DNA from: Fistularia commersonii
Lineage: Eukaryota; Chordata; Actinopteri; Syngnathiformes; Fistulariidae
NCBI GenBank assembly: GCA_037954325.1
Contig: JBBMNZ010000001.1
Location: forward strand, 29,333,758 to 29,397,757
DNA: 64,000 bases
Direction: 5' to 3'
Positions 1 to 10,142 of this stretch are shown here, piece by piece. Below the pieces are notes generated by a model. That model saw only the letters and a program-made list of their open reading frames with translations. It was not told the DNA's origin and searched no databases. Both the position numbers and the translations under genes were made by a program. Each line of letters opens with the position of its first letter. The first letter of the stretch is position 1.

Positions 1-8
1 GCCTCCAG

Positions 9-1802
9 GTGATTTCGTCATCCTACTGAGTGCCGGGATGACGGTCCCGCAGGCCATCTTCTTCAACCTGCTCTCCGCCATGTCCTGCTACGTCGGCCTG
101 GTGCTCGGCATCCTGGTCGGGAGCAACTTCGCCCCCAACCCCATCTTCGCCGTGGCCGGAGGAATGTTCCTGTACATCTCCCTGGCAGACATGGTGAGTG
201 ACGCCGCCGACGTCTTCTTGAACCCCCAGAAAAGGCCGCTTGGAAAAACGGTCCTTCTGTGATTTGCAATCCGATGCAAATGGCAAAGCGCTCTGATCGA
301 GGCGGGTCATTTCACCGACAGAATATAGGTAAATAATACATCGCTGCCCGCAGTTGCTGAAAAAAGCACAATAAAAAAAGAAATCATGAAATCAATCAGA
401 TATTTGGAATTTGACGTCAAATGTTTGTCCAAAAATCAAGTTGTCAGTAAATGTCAGCAGGTGGAACAGTGAGTCGTGTTTTCCTCTGAAATGTAGTGGG
501 CGGGAAGTAAAAGAGACTCTTGTGGTAAAATACTCGAGTACAAGTGAGTCAGAGCGGTTTATAAAAGAGTATTTCAACTAAAAAGTTACTTTCTGTTGAT
601 CCGTCCCTCCGTGGGGGGAAGAACAGCTTGGACCAACAAAAGCAGAAGCTAAATATTTCCAATGATTTGGTTTTGATATCAACATGTGCTTTAGATCCAG
701 GCTGCAAAAAAAAAGGTCTGCATGTATGTTTTTAAGAGTGATGATGTACACTAGTACACTAGTACACTAGTACACTAGTACACTAGTACACTAGTACACT
801 AGTACACTAGTACATTAGTACACTAGTACACTAGTACACTAGTGCACTAGTACACTAGTACATTAGTACACTCGTACATTAGTACACTAGTACACTAGTA
901 CACTACAGGAGAGGAAGGAAGGTTTAGTGGCAGCAAGACAGAAGATTTGTGTGTGAATGAGGAACGCTGGAGATCAAGAAGACGCTGGAGAGTGTGGAGG
1001 TGAAGGTGAAGAAACGGGTTCCAGTAGGTTGGAATGGGTGGAGAAAAGTGTCAGGGGTTCAGAGAGATAGAAGAACATCAGCCAGAAGGAAAGTAAAGGT
1101 GGAGGAGACGCTGGTGAGATGATCTACAAACACTTGACAGGGACCAGAAGACAGGGGGCAGAGCTGGAGGTGGTAGAGATGAAGATGCTGAGGTTCCATT
1201 TGGGAGAGACCAGGATGGAGAGGATCAGGAAGGAGTCCATCAGAGGGACATGTTAGATGTTCTGGACATAGACTGATATGGTCTGGTCATGGACGGAGGA
1301 GGGACGGTGAATGTATTGGTAGACGGGTGCTGGAATTGGAGGTCTAGAGGAAGAACAAAGAGAAGATGGATGGACGTGGTGAGGGAAGATATGAAGGTAG
1401 TTGGTGTGAGAGAGGAGGATCCAGAGAACAGGTTCAGATGGAGAAGGTGGACCCTGAAGGGGAAAGACGGCAGGAGAAGGAGAAGAAGAAGTATCATACT
1501 CGTCACATCTTACAAACACGGTCAACCCTGGACTTAAGACGTTCGAGATGTTTGTGTTGGTCAGGAACCTGCAGAACATCTGCACCGAGTGCTGTGGTGA
1601 CACAACCTTTCCACAGAAGTGCAGGTTGAACATGAACGCTTCTGCTTCTCCCCAGTTTCCAGAGATGGACAGCATCGCACGCGAACAGAAGCGAACATCC
1701 GACAAGATCGTCTTCTTCCTGATCCAGAACGGCGGGCTGCTGACCGGCTTCACCATCATCCTGCTGATCACCTTGTACGCCGGGCAGATCAACCTGGGCT
1801 AG
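9..1802 (+). CDS. slc39a8: ZIP-family zinc/metal transporter, C-terminal two exons (partial)
   Basis: Coding exons are 9-193 and 1656-1802; the window starts just before the first, so the N-terminal part of the protein is missing. Exon 9-193 begins in phase 1 after a cag acceptor and reads GDFVILL, the residues that follow the HELGD metal-binding motif of the LIV-1 ZIP subfamily. It then encodes two membrane segments with LSAMSCYVGLVLGILVG and AGGMFLYISLADM, and ends at ATG|gtgagt. Exon 1656-1802 (cccag|TTT) continues in phase 0 with FPEMDS and the last membrane helix, and ends LYAGQINLG-stop. ZIP8 and ZIP14 share this architecture. The FAPN and LLITLYAG segments match human ZIP8 better than ZIP14, from memory. 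The family imports Zn, Mn, Fe or Cd at the plasma or organelle membrane. Family assignment is strong; the paralog is less sure. Confidence 0.85.
747..906. repeat. 8-bp minisatellite, unit tacactag
   Basis: About 20 near-perfect copies of tacactag, with scattered variant units (tacattag, tgcactag, tacactcg). Each junction creates the palindrome actagt. It lies inside the slc39a8 intron. Confidence 0.95.
918..1500 (+). mobile_element. Degraded LINE 3' fragment (non-LTR ORF2 C-terminus), copy 1
   Basis: Sequence from about 1020 to 1490 is closely similar to 5770-6230, sharing long stretches such as ttggaatgggtggagaaaag. Broken frames read GRTKRRWMDVVREDMKVVGV and REEDPENRFRWRRW, the typical C-terminal tail of RTE-like non-LTR retrotransposon polyproteins. 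It ends in a purine-rich (GAA)-type tail near 1495. The frame is interrupted, so it is not a gene. Family assignment is from memory. Confidence 0.7.
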
Positions 1803-3370
1803 AGGATCCGCCGGGAGCTCAGCAGCTTCCCGCCTCCTCTGGGCAGCGAACTCAATGTTTTGTACAAACAAGACTAAAACCTTTCAAGGACACGCCATCC
1901 TTTTTTTAGAGACCATGAATTTACGAGTTTTATTTTCTCCTCACCGCCATAGATCGGGATCGAATGAACCCGGGTTTACTTTATTTGCTTCTCGTGCGAC
2001 AAACGTCACGCTGAATGACAAACGTCATCAACACAAAAAGCGCAAACGCTGCAGAGAGGGAAGCGGCCCTGGTTTTCTATATTTATAGAAGTGACGTTTT
2101 TGGTTGTTCTTCATTTTCACCGGTCATCCTGCCCGCAGCGCAAGGGAAGGGAAAGCCAGTCCGGCTGCCTTTGGGGAGAAACGGCCTGGTTCGCGCTGAG
2201 GAGTCTTCACTGAACCTGCTGGATTCTTTGGGTCTGTGGGAGAAAGAGCGAGAACCCGGGCAGGAGAACGTGAAGAACTCCCACAGAGAACCCACTCGTC
2301 GCAGGAAACGACCCTTTGTTCCAACCACCCAGCTCAAAGACACCAAAACATCTTGATCTGTTCTCTTATAATCTGAGGAAAGTGTGTTTTGTTTCTCGAT
2401 GACGAGATCACTGTCATGTGACCCGGGGAAAGGGAAGGAAGTTAAATATTCGGGCGTCCGTAGCTTTTACAGTTTCGTCCCCCAGTTCTAAGGTTTGCTC
2501 TCTGGAAAGGTTGTCGCAGTCATTTGATCGGTGCCTCCTTGTGTTTTCCGAAGTGTCTGACGGGCGGCGGCGGACCGCGATTCTCCTGCGACGGCAGCGG
2601 TTCTTTTCTTTCGCTGACCTCAAACCTTCTGCGACTGGTTTTCCTGGGTTGCGTTCGTGTCCCTGCACGTCAGTCCACCGCCGGCCGTCTGCGGCGGCGT
2701 CGCTCCACCGCGAGGTGGCGTTCCACCGCCGGGACTCGGACGGCAGAAACTTGAGCTGAAGCTGAGTTTTGAACTAAACTAGATTTAAATGATTTTGAGA
2801 TGGTTGAGGTGAAGTTATGACATGATCAGTTCTCTCTCTTTGTTTAGAATAAATGGACATCTATGAAATTAAATGGGGCAAATTCAGCTGCAGACACCGT
2901 CAAATAACATTTGTGCCGATAGAGATTATAAAGTATATACAAATTACATCAAAATATTTTTTCACCGGTTTGTGCAAAACATTGTAAATAGAGCCGTTGT
3001 TTTTGAGGTGAACAGCCAGCAATTGTTTGAAGGTCTGTTATATTTTTCAGGTCTTTGTTATATTTTGTTTTTGTTTCACAAATTAATTTCTCCAGTCTTA
3101 ATTATTTTGCTTGTTATAAATGACGTGCATTGTGTTGGATCAACAGCCTATTTATGAAGGTTGGAATTCAGGCTTGCAGTTGTGTGTTAGGAATGACCAA
3201 AGATGACAAAATCGACATCCCGAACTCAAGATTATTGGCTTGAAATGAAAACGTTTCTTTTTGATTGACTGCGAGTTGAACATCCCTTTGATATTTTTCT
3301 TTCATTTTGAAACTGCTGTATGATTTCACCTTGTTGTGCCTCTAAAAGATTGAAATAAACCGACATACCT
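1803..3370 (+). other. Probable slc39a8 3' UTR and poly(A) sites
   Basis: No coding frame is supported after the stop. AATAAA hexamers occur at 2848-2853 and 3354-3359; the second, in an AT-rich setting, is the better candidate for the distal end. A CpG-richer patch lies at about 2550-2750. UTR extent is inferred, not shown. Confidence 0.45.
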
Positions 3371-4356
3371 GAAAACACAATGCATATTGTACACGTTGAA
3401 TCTTTCCATTGAACGTGTCGGTCTTTTGCCTTCTGATTTTTCTTGACGGTTTGTCCTCTGGGCCTCCATATTGTAGTGTTTTAGTCGGGGAAACACGCCT
3501 GGGACGGTAAAACGTCTGTTCAACAAGCAATAGGTGTTGTTGGCCTCAGCCTGCAACACAACTCTCTGCTCCCGCTCCATTCCAGGGAAACACAAACAGA
3601 GTTCCTTGCACCCCAAAATCACTCAGAAAACAAGCAACAACATAAACCCCGACATTCGTGACACCGATCACGACAAGATAAGATCACAACTAAATCAAGG
3701 TATTATAAAATCAAGACAGAACCTTTCGAATGGGTTACTAGTTTAACACTCAAAGTTCTGGAAATTTCCGCTTCCCCTGCAGACCCAAGAAGTGTTAAAG
3801 TTATCATCTGGTCTTTGCAGTTGCAAATTCGATCAGTCCCCCCCCCTCTGGTCGAAAGAGGAAACGGGTAAAAGTATTGAGAAAGCAAACAAAGGATGTG
3901 AGTGAATAAGAAAAACATTTACTTTATAATGAAAACTATTCCAAATAAATTGCCTTGAAAACAAATTGTGAGCATTTTCCACACCTTTTTTCGTTTTTAG
4001 CATTTTTTTAGCAATTTGACACACAATTGGAGATCCGTTTCTACATTTCCTACAGGTGAACATGGAGCAAATGACACATTTTTCTGAACTACAATTTCTG
4101 TTGCAACTGCAACGCACTTGGCGTGTTGTCGTTTTCCCTTCAAAAACCCTTTTCATTTCACGTAGCTTTCTGCTTTCTGGTTTTCCTGTTCAATAACCTG
4201 TATGTGTGTGTTTGGGCTATCTCCGTGCTCTGGTGCGCACTGTGTGAGCCCGCAGCTGTTGATCAAGCACATCAACACCACATTTCGGTTTTCTTGCTTG
4301 ACTACTGGACTTGAGGATGTGTGTGTCTTTAAAATGGGAACCACAAACTGCATGCA
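3371..4356. other. Intergenic, nothing recognised
   Basis: AT-rich sequence with no supported exon, RNA gene or repeat family on either strand. Confidence 0.6.
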
Positions 4357-4470
4357 GCATTAACATCTGTGTGGGAGATGAGTGAGTGAAATGCATTTAG
4401 CATTAACATGTGTGTGGGAGATGAGTGAGTGAAATGCGTGCAACATTAACATGTGTGTGGAAGGTGAAGT
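4357..4470. repeat. 43-bp tandem repeat, about 2.6 copies
   Basis: The unit begins cattaacatgtgtgtgggag and recurs at 4357, 4400 and about 4443, the last copy truncated and diverged. Confidence 0.85.
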
Positions 4471-4734
4471 TAGAGGCCCATTAAAGATCCTCCTCCAACT
4501 CTAAACCGCCCTGCAAAGAAACGCAGTCGCAGGACTTTGCGTGCTAAATTATAGTTTCTCATTTGTTTCTTCCATGTGTGTGATTATCAAAAAAGAAATA
4601 AATACACATGTCTTCCCAGTCCTTTTTGATCTTACAACCAAAGTGCATTCAATGACAAAGAACCACAACAACAGCAATAATCATCAGGGGGTCATTTGGC
4701 TCTGCAGGCACGCCAGCAGCCTGACGCGACGAGC

Positions 4735-4832
4735 TGAGCGTGGAGCGCCCGTGGATCGGGCGTGGATCAGGTGGAGGATCGGGGCGTGGATCAGGTGAGG
4801 ATCGGGGCGTGGATGAGGATCGGAGCGTGGAT
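4735..4832. repeat. GC-rich tandem repeat (gatcggggcgtg motif)
   Basis: Degenerate units containing gcgtggatcaggtg and gaggatcggggcgtggat are repeated four to five times. No coding meaning is seen. Confidence 0.8.
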
Positions 4833-5269
4833 GTGTCGCGGCTCAAAGACCGCGCAGGTCTGGACTCTCAGCACGGGGGTTCAAGATGCGTTCAGGTTCA
4901 TCCCAGAAGGTCGAATTTAACCCCATCAATTATCAAGATCTACAATTCCGAGGGCAAAAACGCATCTTCGAATCGACCTTAGGAGTGTCATCTTGATTGG
5001 TGTGTGCAGCATCCTGTCGCAGTTAATAAATATCATTTTTTTCTGGTATTAAAGGTGTTTGAATGTCAAGGCGGGACAGTTTTTGTTTAGTATTCGCATT
5101 GTATCCGCGGTACTTGAACGCACCGCAGTCGAGGTCAGGAAAGTAATATTGGCGGACGAACCAAACAAGAAGATTTACACCGCGCAGCTTTGCTCCTCGA
5201 ACAGAAGGTTAAACTACATTAAAAATACTCAACACCACCTACACTAACAGGTAATCTATCCTTTTTATA

Positions 5270-5532
5270 TTTCTTTTTAACCCGGCGGTCTCTTTTCAGA
5301 ACACACTTAGCGCCTTGTAAGCTAGCGGCTAGCACCCGTGCTAGTTAGCCGTGGCCACGAACACGCGTGTCCGCGGGTCCAGCTCTTCTTCCGGCTCGTC
5401 TCTTTCCACGGTACCGCTCACACGCTGGGTCGGACGTCCCTTGTCGCAGTTGGTAGGTGTGGATGTCGGTGTCGGTGCCGGTGCCGGTGCCGGTGCCGGT
5501 TCTCCTCATGACGAGGCTCAATAGCGGTCTGG
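5270..5532 (+). promoter_or_regulatory. CpG-rich segment, possible upstream promoter or 5' exon of the NAT8-like gene
   Basis: CpG density rises sharply between AT-rich flanks, with ggctagcacccgtgctag (a short inverted repeat near 5328) and a hexamer run (cggtgc)n at 5473-5500. A cagttg|gtaggt donor-like site lies at about 5450. The coding exon at 7811 has a splice acceptor in front of it, so an upstream untranslated exon is expected. Assigning it here is inference only. Confidence 0.25.
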
Positions 5533-6230
5533 ATGCTGCCGGAGGCTGGAGGCTGCGGGGCGGAGGGAGAGCAGGTGTGGAAGAGGCAGCGAGTGGAGAC
5601 CATGGAGACCATGGAGGAGAAGGAGGAGACCATGGAGACCAAGGAGACCAAGCAGACCAAGGAGGAGAAGGAGGCTAAGGAGGAGAAGGAGACCATGGAG
5701 GAGAAGGAGGAGACCAAGGAGAAGAAGAACCTGGACGCTGTGGAGAAGAGGTGGAGAGACAGACTCAAGTATGTTGGAATGGGTGGAGAAAAGTGTCAGG
5801 AGTACTACGAGATAGAAGAACATCAGCCAGAAGGAAAGGAAAGGTGGAGGAGACACTGGTCAGATGATCTACAAACACTGACTGTGACCAGAAGACAGGA
5901 GGCAGAGCTAGAGGTTGCAGAGATGAAGATGTTGAGGTTCTCTTTGGGAGTGACCAGGATGGAGAGGATCAGGAAGGAGTCCATCAGAGGGACGGCACAT
6001 GTTAGATGTTTTGGAGAGAAGGTCAGAGAAGCCAGACGGAGATGGTTGGGTCATGGACAGAGGAGGGATAGAGAATATATTGGTAGACGGATGCTGGAAC
6101 AGGAAGCCCAGAGGAAGAACAGAGAGAAGATGGATGGACGTTGTGAGAGAGGAGGATCCAGAGAATAGGGTGAGATGGAGAAGGTGGACTCGCTGTGGAG
6201 ACCCTGGAGAGAAGAAGAAGAAGTCAGGTT
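5533..6230 (+). mobile_element. LINE 3' fragment copy 2 with an open 211-codon frame
   Basis: An ATG-initiated frame, 5533-6168, encodes three parts. First is a short GC-rich leader. Second, at roughly residues 18-75, is a Glu/Lys/Thr-rich run built from gagaccatggag/gaggagaag units. Third, from residue 80, is the LINE ORF2 C-terminus with GMGGEKCQEYY, MLRFSLGVTRMERIRKESI and RRRWLGHGQRRDREYIGRRM. After a frame break near 6130 the next frame continues VREEDPENRVRWRRW, ending in a (GAA)n tail at about 6220. Close similarity to 1020-1490 shows a dispersed element. I treat it as a transposon relic, not a host gene; the C-terminal endpoint lacks the RT and endonuclease parts. Confidence 0.7.
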
Positions 6231-7445
<1,215 letters not shown>

Positions 7446-7781
7446 CTGATGTGTATTTTGTAACTTGTATTTGTGTGACGGGTCCTCTTGCATTGACGTA
7501 TGTTGCTTTCTCTATTGTCAGAAGAAAGTACAGTAGAAAGTAGAAAAGACATCTGATGTCATGACATCATGAGCTAAAGCTGGAGTTGAATGCGTGAAAC
7601 GATCGTAAAGTATCAAGTCTTCATCAGTCAGAACGTAAATCTATAATCCCATGGATTGACGTTGCCTCCTTTGAAAGAGAGCCTTTGTCATCTGTTGTAC
7701 GTTCACCTCATTCAAGCTAAATTCAATCCAGATATCAGATCTATGTGTGAGATGTGTTTGGACGTTCTGTGTCGCTCACTT

Positions 7782-7810
7782 GACCTCCATGCGACCTTCC
7801 CACCGTGCAG
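7782..7810 (+). promoter_or_regulatory. Splice acceptor before the NAT8-like coding exon
   Basis: ttcccaccgtgcag|gaagtg is a good 3' splice site 66 bp ahead of the chosen ATG. The coding exon therefore probably has an upstream non-coding exon. Confidence 0.5.
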
Positions 7811-7876
7811 GAAGTGAAGAAGCCGATCGCGGGCCGAGTCGTTTCCTGCGGTACCGTGGAAGAAGGGGGCCAGGCT

Positions 7877-8551
7877 ATGGCCGGCGTCCAGATCCGGAAG
7901 TACCGAGAAGATGACGAAGAGGCGGTGAAGGAGATCTTCCTGTTGGGCATGAGCGAGCACGTGCCCGCGTCCTTCATGCATCTCCTGAAACAGCCCGTCT
8001 GCCAGATGGCGCTCATGTGCACGTTCTGCGCTCTGATGGCCAGCTCCAAGTCCTTCCTGCTGCCCGTCCTGGCCGTCACCCTCCTCCTGGCCGGGGCCCG
8101 CCAGCTGGTCGTCTACATGTTCGGCCGCTACATCGAGACCTGCCTCCGGGGCGACCTGGACAATATCGTCGAGACGTACCTGCGGCGGAAGGACTCGTGT
8201 TTCTGGGTGGCGGAGAGCGAAGGCCAGGTTGTCGGGACGGTGGCGTGCCTCCCTAACGCCAACGCTCCCGAGTGCTTGGAGCTGAAACGCTTGTCCGTGC
8301 GCCGCAGTCATCGCGGGATGGGCATCGGGCAGGTTCTGTGTCGGACGGTGGCGGAATTCACCCGCGACAGGGGTTTCGCGGCGGTGGTCCTGTTCACGTC
8401 TGTGGTGCAGACGGACGCCCGCAAGCTGTACGAGTACGTCGGCTACCAGAGGATCAGAGAGTTTGTCGTCCCAGAGCTCATCGCCAAAATCATGAACTTC
8501 ACTCTGATCGAATACAGACTTTATTTCCATGGCGACGCTAAAAGAGACTGA
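7877..8551 (+). CDS. nat8: NAT8-family membrane-bound N-acetyltransferase
   Basis: A 224-residue protein in one exon. The start at 7877 has a strong Kozak context (G at -3, G at +4) and gives MAGVQIRKYREDD, matching the NAT8/NAT8L N-terminus. The upstream in-frame extension begins inside a splice acceptor. Residues 41-80 form a hydrophobic hairpin that anchors these enzymes in the ER membrane. CFWVAES at 108-114 and the GNAT acetyl-CoA loop RGMGIG at 146-151 are intact, followed by KLYEYVGY at 183-190. NAT8 acetylates cysteine S-conjugates and ER proteins; NAT8L makes N-acetylaspartate. Some N-terminal residues recall NAT8L, but linkage to DCTN1 and ALMS1 favours NAT8 (human 2p13). The antisense strand has a 304-codon shadow frame with no support. 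Confidence 0.85.
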   Translation: MAGVQIRKYREDDEEAVKEIFLLGMSEHVPASFMHLLKQPVCQMALMCTFCALMASSKSFLLPVLAVTLLLAGARQLVVYMFGRYIETCLRGDLDNIVETYLRRKDSCFWVAESEGQVVGTVACLPNANAPECLELKRLSVRRSHRGMGIGQVLCRTVAEFTRDRGFAAVVLFTSVVQTDARKLYEYVGYQRIREFVVPELIAKIMNFTLIEYRLYFHGDAKRD

Positions 8552-8800
8552 GTGGCGACTGAGTCGCGACTGTCCAGACTTTATCGCATTCTCAGCGCGC
8601 GTCCAGTCGAAAGGAACGCGCTGCACGCCTCTCGCGGAAAGTCTGACTTATTTTTCTGGTGACTGGAAGATAGAAGCACTTCTCTCCCACCGACATGCAC
8701 GGCTGCATGAGCGCTGCGGAGGAAAGGCCTCAAGGTGTGTCGGCTGTTGGCCGTGATCCTCAAAGCTCAAAATAAAAGCCACTAATTCCGACGCTTTCTT
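8552..8800 (+). other. 3' UTR and poly(A) signal of the NAT8-like gene
   Basis: AATAAA lies at 8771-8776, 220 bp after the stop, giving a short 3' UTR. A further AATAAA lies at 9843. Confidence 0.6.
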
Positions 8801-9917
8801 TACAAGAATGAATCTGAAAACAGCTTTTTGATTTCATCATTTTATTTTGTCAGGCGGTGAACATGGGAGGCATGACACCAGCTTTGACAGAGTTCTGATG
8901 CTAAGTTAGATAGCACATGATAGCATAAACAGAGGCGCATAAATCTTCGAGCTACTCAACTCTGCATCTTTATTTACGGCATCTAATGTCTCAGGACCGA
9001 TTCATGCCCAAACACAACACAGCAGCTCGATGATTTATAGTTTTCAGATTGGTCGTTAATAACATGTAGAAAATGTCTATTGTTGTACTGATTCTGTGGT
9101 TATATTGAACTGCATTTATTTCGGTTTTGTAAACAACATCCACGTCTCCCGGATACTTAGAATAAAAGGACCGATCTGCACTCTTCCCTGTTTTTTTATG
9201 CAATGTAGTTTTCGGTCTTTTGGTTGGATGTCGTCGGACAAAAACAAATGAAGAAATGTCACCGTATTGGCAAGGCACTTCAGTCCGGATATGATGGTTG
9301 TGTCCTTTAAAAAAAAAGAAATGTATTCTTACTCAAGAACACCAAGCAAACATGGTGAGTGTGTCGCCCACACAGCCAGGCGGCTGGTAGTTTCACCTTA
9401 TTTTGATGAAACAAAGCCTTCAAAACCTTTAAGTGATGGAAAAGGCATCCGGAACCTTCACCTCATGTATTTCATGAGAGCACGTGTATTTCAAAATATG
9501 CACTCATGATACTGAAAAGAAAATCAAGAGACTTTGTCACAGGAAAAGAGATTTGTCCAAACCCGTTAAGGGATCATTTATTTGAAGCTTGAAAGTGAAA
9601 GCAGTTGAGTGTCCCTGTTTTCTCTTGTCTTTGGGTTTAAACCTGGCCAGCATTCTGGTGTCCACAGCTGATCTGCACTTTGCTCTTCATCTAAAAAATA
9701 CATCTTCAGCTTCCTCATTTCTATTTCGTTTTGCTTTTCTTTTATTCAACGTATCAGTTTTTATATTTCTGTTTTTTTTTTTGCTTCTGCATTGCTTCTT
9801 TAAATTTGTATTCTCTGCAGAAATGTGTAAAAAAAATACTTAAATAAAAGAGAAACAGCTCTTCAATTATCAAAGACACGGGATGATTTAATTCCTGGAT
9901 CCAGGCTTTCTCGATCT
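8801..9917. other. Intergenic, nothing recognised
   Basis: AT-rich; no exon, RNA or repeat family is supported. Confidence 0.6.
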
Positions 9918-10142
9918 GGATCTGGATCTGGATCTGGATCTGGATCTGGAGCTGCCGGTTCCCTTCCAGCCGCAGCACGCAGGCAGCAGCCCGGACAGGC
10001 GGGACAGGACAACCCGGAGAGGACAACCGGGGCAGGACAGCCCGGAGAACCAGGACAACCGGGACAACCGGGACATCCCGGGTAGGACAGCCGGGGTTGG
10101 GCGGCCGGACAGGCGGGACAGGCGCGACAGGCCGGCCGGAAA
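9918..10142. repeat. (ggatct)n hexamer array followed by a GC-rich minisatellite
   Basis: About six copies of ggatct occupy 9918-9950. From about 9985 to 10140 there are degenerate units of ggacaaccggg/ggacaggcgggac. CpG content is high locally, but the sequence is low complexity, so I do not call it a promoter. Confidence 0.85.

Larger units (their letters stand above)
194..1655 (+). other. slc39a8 last intron
   Basis: This 1462-bp intron has a gtgagt donor and a tctgcttctccccag acceptor. It carries an 8-bp minisatellite and a LINE 3' fragment, annotated separately. The remaining 550 bp at its left end hold nothing I recognise. Confidence 0.8.

Noticed and set aside
747..906. CRISPR-like array
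   Set aside because: Units of 8 bp (and 14 bp at 35085) without spacers, in a vertebrate genome; these are minisatellites.
7712..8626. 304-codon open frame on the minus strand across the NAT8-like gene
   Set aside because: It is the antisense shadow of a GC-rich conserved coding exon, has no family resemblance, and spans the gene's stop and splice acceptor.
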